DNA of 64,000 nucleotides from assembly GCF_008704715.1 (NCBI RefSeq), contig NZ_CP023689.1, forward strand, positions 7,688,001 to 7,752,000, written 5' to 3'. Under the pieces are notes generated by a model that ran no database searches, was not told the DNA's origin, and was given only the letters and a program-made list of their open reading frames with translations. Within the stretch, counting starts at the first letter, position 1. Each line of letters begins with the position of its first letter. The translations under genes were made by a program, and so were the position numbers. Origin of the DNA: Streptomyces chartreusis (GTDB taxonomy: Bacteria > Actinomycetota > Actinomycetes > Streptomycetales > Streptomycetaceae). Positions 52,215-61,800 of the stretch are shown one piece after another.

Positions 52215-53501
52215 GTGTTCGGAATCGTCAGGCCCTGTCGTCATCGGCTCGGAGAGAACCTCACGGGCCAGTGGATGGCGCATTTGTGCGGGTTGTGCCT
52301 CTCGTTGCGCGGGGACCACGGTCAGTTCGCTCGGATCGTCACCAATTACGACGGGCTTCTCATCTCCGTCCTGACGGAAGCTCAGGCGGAGAATGCCGGC
52401 GGACTGCGGCGTACAGCAGGACCCTGCCCGCTGCGCGGGATGCGAACCGCGTCCGTCGCACAGGGTGAGGGCGCCCGGCTCGCCGCCGCCGTCTCGCTGG
52501 TGCTCGCCTCGGCCAAGGTCCGTGACCATGTCACCGACGGGGACGGGCTGCTGGCCCGTAAGCCGGTGGCGCTCGCCGCGCGCCGGGTGGCCGCCGGCTG
52601 GGGCGCGGCGGGTGCCCGTGGCGGCTCGGCCGTCGGGTTCGACACCGCCGTACTCGTCGACGCCGTGGACCGGCAGGTCGGCATCGAGACGCTGGCCGGG
52701 CTCGGCACCTCGGTGCTCACCGTGACCGAGCCGACCGAGACCGCGACCGCCGCGGCCTTCGCGCACACCGCGATCCTGGCAGGACGGCCGGGCAACGCCG
52801 AGCCGCTGGCCGAGGTCGGGCGCATGTTCGGGCGGCTGGCCCACCTCCTGGACGCCGTGGAGGACCGGGCGGCCGACGCCGAGGCGGGTGCGTGGAACCC
52901 CCTCACCGCGACCGGGACCTCGCTCGCCGAGGCGCGCCGGCTCGCCGACGACGCCGTGCACGGGGTGCGGCTGGCGCTGCGCGAGGTGGAGTTCACGGAT
53001 CCGGGACTCGCCCACCTTCTGCTGGTGCACGAGCTGCGGCGCTCGGTGGACCGGGCGTTCGGCACGGTGCCGACCTGTGGGTCCCATGCCTCGCACGCGT
53101 CGCATCAGCCGGGGCAGCCCGGACCCTATGGACAGCCGCCGCAGCAGCCCGGGCCGTACGGCGCGCCGCAGAATCCGTACGCCGGGGGCGGGAATCCGTA
53201 CGCCGGCGGGAACCCGTATGCCGGGGGCGGAGGCGCGCCCGGCGGTGGCGCCGGTGGAAGTGGTGGCGGTGGCGGTGACTTCGGAGGTTTCGGCGGGTTC
53301 GGCGGTGGGCCGGCCCCTCAGCCGCCGAAGCGGCGTGGGTTCTGGGCCGGCTGCGGGATGTTCTGGCTGCTGTGCTGCACCTGCAAGCTGTGCTGCGCCA
53401 AGGAGTACGAGGGCCCGTGGTCCCGCAAGAAGCGCGAGGGCTGCTGCCGTGACTGCGACTGCGACGGGTGCGACTGCTGCTGCCCCTGCGACGGCTGCTG
53501 A
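52215..53501 (+). CDS. DUF5685 family protein with cysteine-rich tail
   Basis: 428 aa, GTG start. The N-terminal signature RPCRHRLGENLTGQWMAHLC then GLCLSLRGDHGQ is conserved in DUF5685. A helical body (to ~285) follows, then a Gly/Pro linker with NPYAGGG repeats and a C-terminal 50-residue segment with 16 Cys (CCTCKLCCAKEY, then GCCRDCDCDGCDCCCPCDGC). A short hydrophobic MFWLL lies between. The Cys array could bind metal or be palmitoyl/thiol-modified; the role is unknown. It sits next to a SepF paralogue, as in other streptomycetes. Confidence 0.85.
   Translation: MFGIVRPCRHRLGENLTGQWMAHLCGLCLSLRGDHGQFARIVTNYDGLLISVLTEAQAENAGGLRRTAGPCPLRGMRTASVAQGEGARLAAAVSLVLASAKVRDHVTDGDGLLARKPVALAARRVAAGWGAAGARGGSAVGFDTAVLVDAVDRQVGIETLAGLGTSVLTVTEPTETATAAAFAHTAILAGRPGNAEPLAEVGRMFGRLAHLLDAVEDRAADAEAGAWNPLTATGTSLAEARRLADDAVHGVRLALREVEFTDPGLAHLLLVHELRRSVDRAFGTVPTCGSHASHASHQPGQPGPYGQPPQQPGPYGAPQNPYAGGGNPYAGGNPYAGGGGAPGGGAGGSGGGGGDFGGFGGFGGGPAPQPPKRRGFWAGCGMFWLLCCTCKLCCAKEYEGPWSRKKREGCCRDCDCDGCDCCCPCDGC
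53172..53231 (+). repeat. NPYAGG-coding tandem repeats in the DUF5685 linker
   Basis: Three imperfect units of 18-21 bp (AATCCGTACGCCGG and following), encoding NPYAGGG, NPYAGG and NPYAGGG. They lie in the flexible linker before the Cys-rich tail. Length polymorphism between strains would be expected. Confidence 0.75.
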
Positions 53502-53907
53502 ACGCCGCGCGTAGATGGCGGCTACTTCCGGACATCCCTGACACGGGGACCGTGCCGTACGGGCTCAACCGCGTCATGTTGCCGCTCCCTGCCTCCGCCG
53601 ACCAATCCGTGCGTTCCTTTGCGCCACCTGGCAACACGTCCGACCTCGCTGTCGGCCGGGTGGGCGCAAGCTGCGCCGAGTGGCTCTGACCGGCTCTGAC
53701 CGGGGCAGGAGCGGCCAACTCACACAGATGGTTCAAAAGTTGACGGCCGAAAGGCGCCCTTGTGCCGACCGGCCGTTCGACCGAATACTCCCCTCAGCGC
53801 TTGTCAGGGGCACGGCATGTTCGGAATCCGGACAGCAGCCCACTGACTGCGCCTCACCGGGCCCCGACCCCACGCGGGCCCCCGACTTCCCTTGGAGGGA
53901 ACGAAAA
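53502..53907. other. Intergenic region upstream of the first streptogrisin
   Basis: 406 bp. Frames here are open because of GC bias but lack protein character. TTGACG at 53738-53743 is a possible -35 without a clear -10. GGAGGGA at 53894-53900 serves the GTG at 53908. Nothing else stands out. Confidence 0.4.
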
Positions 53908-54813
53908 GTGAGGATCAAGCGCACCACCCCCCGCAGCGGCATCACGAGACGGACCCGGCTGATCGCCGTTTCCACCGGCCTCGTTGCCGCGGCCGCGATC
54001 GCGATCCCCAACGCGACCGCCGCGGAGACTCCCGCCACCTTCAGTGCCGCCCAGCTCAAGAGCGCAAGCGGCTCCGTGCTGAAGGCCGACGTCCCGGGCA
54101 CCGCCTGGTCCGTCGACAGCAAGACCAACCGCGTCACGGTGACCGTGGACAGCACGGTTTCCAAGGCGGAGATCGCGAAGATCAAGGAACAGGCCGGGGC
54201 GAACGCCGACGCGCTCACCATCAAGAGCGTCCCCGGCAAGTTCAGCAAGTTCATCCAGGGCGGCGACGCCATCTATGCGAGTAGCTGGCGCTGCTCGCTC
54301 GGCTTCAACGTCCAGGACAGCAGCGGTAACCAGTACTTCCTGACGGCCGGCCACTGCACCGACGGTGCGGGCACCTGGTGGTCCAACTCCGGCCACACCT
54401 CGGTCATCGGCTCGACCGCCGGCTCCAGCTTCCCGGGCAACGACTACGGCATCGTGCGCTACTCCGGTTCCGTCAGCCGGCCCGGTACCGCGAACGGCGT
54501 GGACATCACCCGCGCGGCCACGCCCAGCGTGGGCACCACCGTCATCCGTGACGGCTCCACCACCGGCACGCACAGCGGCCGTGTCACCGCCCTGAACGCC
54601 ACCGTCAACTACGGCGGCGGCGACGTCGTCGGCGGGCTGATCCAGACCACGGTCTGCGCCGAGCCCGGTGACTCCGGCGGTTCGCTCTACGGCAGCAACG
54701 GCACCGCGTACGGTCTGACCTCCGGCGGCAGCGGCAACTGCTCCTCCGGCGGTACGACCTTCTTCCAGCCGGTCACCGAGGCCCTGAGCGCGTACGGCGT
54801 CAGCGTCTACTGA
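53908..54813 (+). CDS. Streptogrisin-type secreted serine protease (SGPA/SGPB-like)
   Basis: 301 aa from GTG 53908. A long Arg-rich signal peptide (IKRTTPRSGITRRTRL, hydrophobic ~18-33) is followed by an alpha-lytic-type pro-region (about 38-115; TAWSVDSKTNRVTVTVDST). The mature chymotrypsin-fold domain has His149 (FLTAGHC), Asp179 (GNDYGIV) and Ser256 (PGDSGGS), preprotein numbering. The cleavage region is near IYASSWRCSLG. Two Cys pairs are likely. Secreted, self-processing endopeptidase; a strong terminator follows. Confidence 0.94.
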   Translation: MRIKRTTPRSGITRRTRLIAVSTGLVAAAAIAIPNATAAETPATFSAAQLKSASGSVLKADVPGTAWSVDSKTNRVTVTVDSTVSKAEIAKIKEQAGANADALTIKSVPGKFSKFIQGGDAIYASSWRCSLGFNVQDSSGNQYFLTAGHCTDGAGTWWSNSGHTSVIGSTAGSSFPGNDYGIVRYSGSVSRPGTANGVDITRAATPSVGTTVIRDGSTTGTHSGRVTALNATVNYGGGDVVGGLIQTTVCAEPGDSGGSLYGSNGTAYGLTSGGSGNCSSGGTTFFQPVTEALSAYGVSVY

Positions 54814-54856
54814 GTCCCGGTCCGGATCTGTTCGGTCCCGCCGCAGCCAGCAGCAA

Positions 54857-54894
54857 GCGAGCCCCCGCACGGCAACTGCCGTGCGGGGGCTCGC
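54857..54894 (+). terminator. Terminator of the first streptogrisin gene
   Basis: An 18-bp perfect stem (54857-54874 with 54877-54894) with a 2-nt formal loop, extended by AAG/CTT at the base. It begins 43 bp after the stop. Confidence 0.9.
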
Positions 54895-54977
54895 CCTTGC
54901 TCCGGTGGCGGGGTTACCGTCGACGTACAGGCAGTACTCCGCTGTAATGCGCCCACGTCGGACCCTGGGGGTCGGTG

Positions 54978-55877
54978 ATGGTCGAGGAGCTGGTGGCGGC
55001 GGGAGTGACGCTCGCGTCCGCCGGGCTGGTCTATGTCGCGGCGGCCGCGCGGGTCGTCAAGCAGTACGAACGGGGCGTGGTCTTCCGCCTGGGGAAGCTC
55101 CGGCCCGAAGTGCGCGGGCCCGGGTTCACGATGATCGTGCCGGGCGTCGACAAGCTGCGCAAAGTGAACATGCAGATCGTGACGATGCCCATTCCCGCGC
55201 AGGAGGGCATCACCCGGGACAATGTGACCGTGCGGGTCGACGCCGTCGTCTACTTCAAGGTGACCGCGCCGGCCGAGGCGGTCGTACGGGTGGAGGACTA
55301 CCGGTTCGCGGTCTCGCAGATGGCGCAGACCTCGTTGCGGTCCATCATCGGCAAGAGCGAGCTGGACGATCTGCTGTCCAGCCGCGAAAGGCTCAATCAA
55401 GGGCTGGAGTTGATGATCGACAGCCCGGCGGTCGAGTGGGGCGTGACGATCGACCGGGTGGAGATCAAGGACGTCTCCCTGCCCGAGACCATGAAGCGGT
55501 CGATGGCGCGGCAGGCCGAGGCCGACCGGGAGCGGCGGGCGCGGGTCATCAACGCCGACGCCGAGCTCCAGGCCTCGAAGAAGCTCGCGGAGGCCGCGCA
55601 TCAGATGTCCGACGCGCCGGCGGCCCTTCAGTTGCGGCTGCTTCAGACGGTGATGGCGGTGGCGGCCGAGAAGAACTCCACGCTGGTGCTGCCGATTCCG
55701 GTGGAATTGCTGCGATTTCTGGAGAAAGGGGCGCAGGTTGCGGTCCCCGGCCAGGGGTCGGGTGGTGACGCGCAGCGGGCGGCGCCTGTTGAATCCCGGA
55801 CCGTTCAGGACGAACTTCCCTCCGGTGAAGCTCGTTTGGATCCGGAGCCGGATGTGTCGATTTTGAGACAGGAGTAG
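54978..55877 (+). CDS. SPFH/band-7 membrane protein (slipin-like)
   Basis: 299 aa from ATG 54978; a GTG one codon upstream is possible. One N-terminal TM helix (LVAAGVTLASAGLVYVAAAA) is followed by the SPFH domain (VVKQYERGVVFRLGKLRP, VNMQIVTMPIPAQEGITRDN, VYFKVTAPAEAVVRVEDY) and a coiled-coil rich in Arg/Glu/Ala (about 180-220). It belongs to the stomatin/slipin group that scaffolds membrane microdomains. The C-terminal ~60 residues are hydrophilic. No NfeD partner gene is adjacent. Confidence 0.9.
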   Translation: MVEELVAAGVTLASAGLVYVAAAARVVKQYERGVVFRLGKLRPEVRGPGFTMIVPGVDKLRKVNMQIVTMPIPAQEGITRDNVTVRVDAVVYFKVTAPAEAVVRVEDYRFAVSQMAQTSLRSIIGKSELDDLLSSRERLNQGLELMIDSPAVEWGVTIDRVEIKDVSLPETMKRSMARQAEADRERRARVINADAELQASKKLAEAAHQMSDAPAALQLRLLQTVMAVAAEKNSTLVLPIPVELLRFLEKGAQVAVPGQGSGGDAQRAAPVESRTVQDELPSGEARLDPEPDVSILRQE

Positions 55878-55882
55878 ACCTC

Positions 55883-55940
55883 ACGCACTGCTTATGCTTC
55901 GCTCGCTTGCGGTGTTTGCTGAGCGAAGAGAGCGTGCGTG
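55883..55940 (+). terminator. Hairpin after the SPFH gene
   Basis: Outer arms CACGCAC (55883-55889) / GTGCGTG (55934-55940) and inner arms CTTCGCTC (55897-55904) / GAGCGAAG (55921-55928) nest with a 16-nt loop. It begins 6 bp after the stop. Confidence 0.7.
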
Positions 55941-56155
55941 ACTGTGCACGGTCAAGACAGCGGGGGCGTGCAAACGTGTTCTACGCGCGTCCGGAAGTCG
56001 ACCTTGTGTGCTCCCTTCGAACCTAGGAATAGTGAACCTTGTTCAACCGGCGCGGACGCGGCTTTTGTTGTGAGCCGTCCCCGTGGCCGTACGCCTTCCG
56101 GTCCGGCGAGGTCCCCACAACCTCTCGGGCCGACCCCCCCACAGGAGGACGTGAG

Positions 56156-57238
56156 TTGAAGCACCGACGCATACCCAAGCGACGGGCAGCCGTGGCAGGT
56201 GCGGGTATCGCCGCGCTGGTTGCCGCGGGCGTGACCTTGCAGACTGCGAACGCCAGCGAGACGCCCGAGACTTCCGCGCCGAAGACCCTGTCGGTCTCCG
56301 CGGCCGGAAAGCTCGCCTCGACGCTGGTCAAGGACCTGGGCGGCGATGCCGCGGGCTCGTACTACGACACGCAGGCCAAGAGCCTCGTGGTGAACGTGCT
56401 CGACGAGGCCGCCGCGGACGCCGTCGAGGCGGCCGGCGCCAAGGCGCGGGTCGTCGAGAACTCGCTGGCCGAGTTGAAGAGCGCGCGTACGACGCTGAAG
56501 CAGGACGCGACGATTCCCGGTACGGCCTGGGTGACGGACCCGGCGACGAACAGAGTCGTCGTCACCGCCGACCGTACGGTGTCCGACGCCGAGTGGGCCA
56601 AGCTCGGCAAGGTCGTCGACGGGCTGGGCGCCAAGGCGGAACTGAAGCGGTCGAAGGGGGAGTACAAGCCCTTCATCGCGGGTGGTGACGCGATCACCGG
56701 TGGCAGCGGGCGTTGCTCGCTCGGCTTCAACGTGGTCAAGGGCGGCGAGCCGTTCTTCCTGACCGCCGGGCACTGCACCGAGAGCATCAAGGACTGGTCG
56801 GACTCCAGCGGGACGCAGATCGGGTCGAACGAGTCGTCCAGCTTCCCGGACAACGACTACGGGCTGGTCAAGTACACGGCCGAGGTCGAGCACCCGAGTG
56901 AGGTGAACCTCTACAACGGGTCCACGCAGGCGATCAGTGGGGCCGCGGAGGCCACCGTCGGTATGGAGGTCACTCGTAGCGGGTCGACCACGCAGGTGCA
57001 CGACGGCAAGGTGACCGGGCTCGACGCCACCGTGAACTACGGCAACGGTGACATCGTCAACGGGCTGATCCAGACCGACGTGTGCGCCGAGCCGGGTGAC
57101 AGTGGTGGTTCGCTGTTCTCCGGTGACAAGGCGATCGGGCTCACCTCCGGCGGTAGTGGTGACTGCACCGCCGGTGGGGAGACGTTCTTCCAGCCGGTGA
57201 CCGAGGCGCTGTCTGCCACGGGTACCGAGATCGGCTGA
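56156..57238 (+). CDS. Streptogrisin-type secreted serine protease (SGPD/SGPC-like)
   Basis: 360 aa. The start is TTG 56156, fixed by AGGAGG at 56143-56148 with 7-nt spacing; a nearby GTG (56151) is out of frame. The signal peptide (KHRRIPKRRAAVAGAGIAAL) and a long pro-region with an extra N-terminal part (about 35-165) precede the protease domain, which has His206 (FLTAGHC), Asp234 (FPDNDYGLV) and Ser316 (PGDSGGS), preprotein numbering. The larger pro-region places it nearer streptogrisin C/D than A/B. The terminator at 57256 follows. Confidence 0.93.
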   Translation: MKHRRIPKRRAAVAGAGIAALVAAGVTLQTANASETPETSAPKTLSVSAAGKLASTLVKDLGGDAAGSYYDTQAKSLVVNVLDEAAADAVEAAGAKARVVENSLAELKSARTTLKQDATIPGTAWVTDPATNRVVVTADRTVSDAEWAKLGKVVDGLGAKAELKRSKGEYKPFIAGGDAITGGSGRCSLGFNVVKGGEPFFLTAGHCTESIKDWSDSSGTQIGSNESSSFPDNDYGLVKYTAEVEHPSEVNLYNGSTQAISGAAEATVGMEVTRSGSTTQVHDGKVTGLDATVNYGNGDIVNGLIQTDVCAEPGDSGGSLFSGDKAIGLTSGGSGDCTAGGETFFQPVTEALSATGTEIG

Positions 57239-57255
57239 CGTACGTAGCTTTGCGG

Positions 57256-57287
57256 AGTCCCGTCCCTGGTTGTGGGGGCGGGGCTTT
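57256..57287 (+). terminator. Terminator of the second streptogrisin gene
   Basis: An 11-bp stem with two G-U pairs, AGTCCCGTCCC (57256-57266) / GGGGCGGGGCT (57275-57285), followed by TT. It lies 18 bp after the stop. Confidence 0.75.
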
Positions 57288-57482
57288 CGCGTTCGTGATG
57301 CCTGCGGCGGCCCGTTGCGCCGGGTGGGGGCTTGCGTAGCGCCTGTGGGTGCTTTGTGGGTCGGGGCCGTGCCGGGGGGTGTCCGTCCTCGGTCGGGCGG
57401 TTGCCCTCACTTAGAAGGGTGCTGTGTCTTGACGCCCGCCGCTGCGGGCGGACACCCCCCGGCACGTCCCCTCACCGCCGTG

Positions 57483-57626
57483 GGCGACTGCAACTCCGTA
57501 GGGGCGCGGGGAACTGCGCAACGGTTGTGACGGGTGCGGTCACGTCGCGGCGCAGGCCCACTGCAACGCCCTTCTTTTAGGGGCGCGGGGAACTGCGCGA
57601 TCAGCCCCTACGGAGTTGCAGTCGCC
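57483..57626. repeat. Composite repeat: 23-bp inverted repeat enclosing two direct cores (copies D and E)
   Basis: A perfect 23-bp inverted repeat (57483-57505 and 57604-57626) encloses two direct copies of the dispersed core AGGGGCGCGGGGAACTG at 57500-57516 and 57579-57595. The right arm runs into the last codons of the minus-strand DUF3533-like gene. The symmetrical layout suggests that a second element inserted or recombined in inverted orientation. Between 57288 and 57483 there is no gene; that stretch is G/C-rich with no hairpin I can defend. Confidence 0.8.
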
Positions 57627-58687
57627 GTCGGGCCCGGTGCGGCAGGTTCCTTTGGCGTTCGGTCCTTGCCTCGAAGCGCCGCCGCCAAGAGGGTGATCGC
57701 CGCTCCTGCTACCGCCCAGGCCGAGAGGACCAGCAGGGAGCCGGTCGTGTCGTTGCCGTTGAAGTAGGCGACCGAGCGGGTTGTCCAGGTGCCCGCGCCG
57801 GGGGGTAGGGCCGGGCCGATGTCGTGCCAGAACGGGGGGAGCAGTGGGGGTGGCAGGGCTCCACCCGCGCTCGGGTTGCCCAGGATCACCACGATCAGGA
57901 TCACCAAGCCGATTCCGGCCATGCCGAAGACGGCCTGAAAGGCGAAGGTGGCCGCGCCCACGGCGAAGACGATCAGGGTGCCCACGCCCCAGAGGGCGGC
58001 GATGCTGCCGGGCAGTGCGCCCAGGATGGGGCCGACGATCAGGGCGCCGCCCAGGCCGGCCACGGCGGCCACCAGGGCCATGACGATGAGGCGGATCACC
58101 GAGCGTCTCAGGGTGGGGCGGCGGGCGCCCGAGCTGATCGTGATGATCGACGCGCAGAGGTAGCCGCCGACGCACCAGCCCACGGTCACGTAGAAGGAGG
58201 TCAGGCCGTTGGCGTCGTGGCGGTCCGCAGGGGCCACGTCGACAACGCGGAGGGTGCGGGCCTCGGACCTTTCCAGGGTGGCCACCAGGGACTCCAGGGT
58301 GGCGGCCAGTGCTCTGCCGCCTCCGGTGGCCACCAGGAGGGTGTCCGTGGTGGTGGTCGGGTCGATCACCAGGGCGCCGTCGATCTCCCGGTCCAGGATC
58401 TGGTCGCGGGCCGTCTCCACGTCGGGCAGGGCGCGGGGGTCCAGCGGGTCGCCTGGCAGGTTCTGCAGTCGGTCCACCGTCTGCTGGGCGGCCACCTCGG
58501 GGGCCACTACTCCCAAGGGCACGTTCTTGGGTTTCGGGTCGTGGAGGGCGCCCACATAGGAGGCGATGAAGAGCAGGGCGAGGACCACCGTGCCGGTCAC
58601 CAGGATCGTGGCCCGGGGGGTGACGGCGTCCTTCACCTCGGCCAGGAAGGAGGGGTGGGGAGTGCCGGCGCCGGGGGTCTGCGTCAT
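57608..58687 (-). CDS. DUF3533/ABC-2-like membrane protein
   Basis: 359 aa, ATG 58687. TM1 (ATILVTGTVVLALLFIAS) is followed by a ~150-residue extracytoplasmic domain (PKPKNVPLGVVAPEVAAQQ, REIDGALVIDPTTT), then about five TM helices (SFYVTVGWCVGGYLCASII and later). This matches DUF3533/YhgE-like exporter permeases. Substrate unknown. Its promoter region is shared with dnaE2 and contains a LexA-type box 58 bp from this start, so DNA-damage induction is possible. Confidence 0.8.
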   Translation of the reverse strand: MTQTPGAGTPHPSFLAEVKDAVTPRATILVTGTVVLALLFIASYVGALHDPKPKNVPLGVVAPEVAAQQTVDRLQNLPGDPLDPRALPDVETARDQILDREIDGALVIDPTTTTDTLLVATGGGRALAATLESLVATLERSEARTLRVVDVAPADRHDANGLTSFYVTVGWCVGGYLCASIITISSGARRPTLRRSVIRLIVMALVAAVAGLGGALIVGPILGALPGSIAALWGVGTLIVFAVGAATFAFQAVFGMAGIGLVILIVVILGNPSAGGALPPPLLPPFWHDIGPALPPGAGTWTTRSVAYFNGNDTTGSLLVLSAWAVAGAAITLLAAALRGKDRTPKEPAAPGPTATATP

Positions 58688-58744
58688 GCCCCCACCGTCC
58701 GGGTCGGCGAGTGTTTGCGCAGGTGGGAGGCGGCCGAACGGATG

Positions 58745-58760
58745 TCGTACGAGTGTTCGA
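58745..58760. promoter_or_regulatory. LexA (SOS) box in the dnaE2 promoter region
   Basis: TCGTAC-GAGT-GTTCGA matches the actinobacterial LexA consensus TCGAAC-N4-GTTCGA at 11 of 12 defined positions. It is 91 bp before the dnaE2 GTG. Another GTTCGA half-site is at 58811-58816. Regulation of mutasome genes by LexA is established in other actinobacteria. Confidence 0.75.
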
Positions 58761-58851
58761 TAACGGTCCCGGAATGGTCTATGGTGGAGGTGGGAGAGTT
58801 GGGAACTGATGTTCGAGTGATGGCTCGGACTCGCTGGCGCGGGAGGTGCGT

Positions 58852-61800
58852 GTGTCGGGCTTCGCGCATCTGCACACCGCCTCCGGGTTCTCCCTGAGGT
58901 ACGGCGCCTCGCACCCGGAGCGGCTGGCCGAGCGCGCCTCCGAGCGGGGGATGGATGCGCTGGCGCTCACCGACCGGGACTCGCTCGGGGGTGCGGTCCG
59001 GTTCGCCAAGGCGTGTGCGGCTGCGGGGGTGCGGCCGCTGTTCGGTGTGGAGCTGGCTGTGGAGGGGTTCGGGGTTCCGGAGGGGGGTGCGGGGCGGCGT
59101 CGGGCTCCTGTGTGGGGTGGGGCTTTTGTCGATGAGTCGACTCCTCGGGTCACCTTTCTCGGGCGGGACGGGGCCCGGGGGTGGGGCGATCTGTGCCGAA
59201 TCGTTTCGGCGGCGCATGGTGGGGAGGGGGCGCCGATGCTGCCCCGGGAGGACAACCGGGGGGACGGCCTGATCGTCCTGCTCGGGCCCGACTCCGACGT
59301 CGGACGCGCGCTCGCCGCCGGCCGGCCCGATCGCGCGGCCCGGCTGCTCGTGCCCTGGCGGGAGATCTACGGCCACTCCCTGCGGCTGGAGGCCGTGTGG
59401 CACGGGCGCAAGGGCACCGGTCCGGGGTCGCTGCGGCTGGCCGCCCGTACCGTCGGCTTCGCCGCCGAGCAGCAGCTGCGGCCCGTGCTGAGCAATGCCG
59501 TCCGCTATGCCGATCCGGGCCTCGGGCCGGTCGCCGATGTGCTGGACGCCGCGCGCCGGCTCGTGCCCATCGACTCCACCAAGGAGCTGGACTCCGGTGA
59601 GGCCTGGCTCAAAGGTGCCGGGGACATGGCGCGGGTCGCCGAGCGGGTCGTCGAGGCCGCGGGGTTCCGGCGTGACACCGGGTACCGGCTGCTGGAGCAG
59701 ACCGGGGCGACGGCTGCCGAGTGCCTCGTCGATCCCGAGGACGACCTCGGCATCGGCACCGTCCACTTCCCCGAACCGCATCTCGTCGGCGCCGGGTGGC
59801 GCAGCGCACAGCGGGCGCTCGCCTCGCGGGCGGCGGCGGGCATGGTGCTGCGCGGCTACGACGGGCGGCGGGCGTACTGGGAGCGGGTGCACCAGGAGCT
59901 GGACATCATCGCCCACCACGGGTTCGCCTCCTACTTCCTGACGGTCGCCCAAGTCGTCGATGACGTAAGGAGGATGGGGATCCGGGTGGCCGCCCGGGGA
60001 TCCGGTGCGGGGTCGCTCGTCAATCATCTGCTCGGCATCGCGCACGCCGATCCCGTGGAGCACGGGCTGCTGATGGAGCGCTTCCTGTCCAAGCGCCGGC
60101 CGGTGCTGCCCGACATCGACATCGATGTGGAGTCCGCTCGGCGGCTGGAGGTCTACCGGGCGATCATCGACCGGTTCGGGACCGAGCGGGTCGCGACCGT
60201 CTCCATGCCGGAGACCTATCGGGTACGGCACGCGGTACGGGACGTGGGCGCGGCTCTGTCCATGGACCCCGCCGACATCGACCGGATCGCCAAGTCCTTC
60301 CCGCACATCCGGGCCCGCGACGCCCGCGCCGCGCTGGAGGAACTGCCCGAGCTGCGGCAACTGGCCGGGGAGCGGGAGCGGTACGGCAAGCTGTGGGAGC
60401 TGGTCGAGGCGCTGGACGCCCTGCCGCGCGGCATCGCCATGCATCCGTGCGGGGTGCTGCTGTCGGACGCCTCCCTGCTCTCCCGTACGCCGGTCATGCC
60501 GACCAGCGGCGAGGGCTTCCCCATGTCGCAGTTCGATAAGGACGACGTAGAGGACCTCGGGCTGCTCAAGCTCGACGTGCTGGGCGTACGGATGCAGTCG
60601 GCGATGGCGCACGCGGTCGCGGAGGTGGAGCGGGCCACGGGGGAGCGGGTCGACCTGGACGGGGTGGCGGACGGGGATCCCGCCACGTACCGACTGGTCC
60701 GGTCGGCCGAGACGCTGGGCTGCTTCCAGATCGAGTCGCCGGGCCAGCGCGACCTGGTCGGGCGGCTCCAGCCGGCCACCTTCCACGACCTCGTCGTCGA
60801 CATCTCGCTCTTCCGGCCCGGCCCGGTCGCCGCCGACATGGTGCGGCCGTTCATCGAGGCGCGGCACGGGCGGGCGCCCGTGCGCTATCCGCACAAGGAT
60901 CTTCAGGGGCCGCTGCGGGAGACGTACGGGGTCGTCGTCTTCCACGAGCAGATCATCGACATCGTGCACATCATGACCGGCTGCGGGCGGGACGAGGCCG
61001 ACCGGGTGCGGCGCGGGCTGTCCGATCCCGAGTCGCAGGGGCGGATCCGGGTGTGGTTCGCGCAGCACGCGGCGGCCAAGGGGTACGACGCGGAGACCAT
61101 CGGGCGGACCTGGGAGATCGTCGAGGCCTTCGGGTCGTACGGCTTCTGCAAGGCGCACGCGGTCGCCTTCGCGGTGCCGACCTATCAGTCGGCCTGGCTG
61201 AAGGCGCATCATCCGGCCGCCTTCTACGCGGGGCTGCTCACGCACGACCCCGGGATGTATCCGAAGCGGCTGCTGCTGGCGGACGCGCGGCGGCGTGGGG
61301 TGCCGATCCTGCCGTTGGACGTGAACGCGTCGGGAGTCGCACACCGTATCGAACTGGTGTCTGAATCTGGGGAGTCGAAGAGCTCGCGAAAGGTGTGGGG
61401 ACTGCGGCTCGCCCTCTCCGACGTGCACGGCATCAGCGAGGCCGAGGCGGCACGGGTCGCGGACGGACAGCCGTACGCCTCGCTGCTCGACTTCTGGGAG
61501 CGGGCCCGGCCCAGCCGTCCGCTGGCCCAGCGGCTCGCGCAGGTCGGCGCGCTGGACGCCTTCGGGGCCAACCGGCGTGATCTGCAACTGCATCTGACCG
61601 AACTGCACCGGGGCGCCCGCAGCGGTGGCGGCGGGCAACTCCCGCTGGCCGGCGGACGGAAGACCGCCGCTGCCGGGCTGCCCGACCTCACCTCGGCGGA
61701 GCGGCTCAGTGCCGAGCTGGGAGTGCTGTCCATGGACGCCTCACGCAATCTGATGGACGACCACCGGGCGTTCCTCGACGAGCTGGGCGTCGTGTCGGCA

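Noticed and set aside
58684..61638. A 984-codon open frame antisense to dnaE2
   Set aside because: It mirrors the codon structure of dnaE2, has Pro/Arg-rich composition with no domain, and is explained by GC-rich third positions opening the opposite frame.
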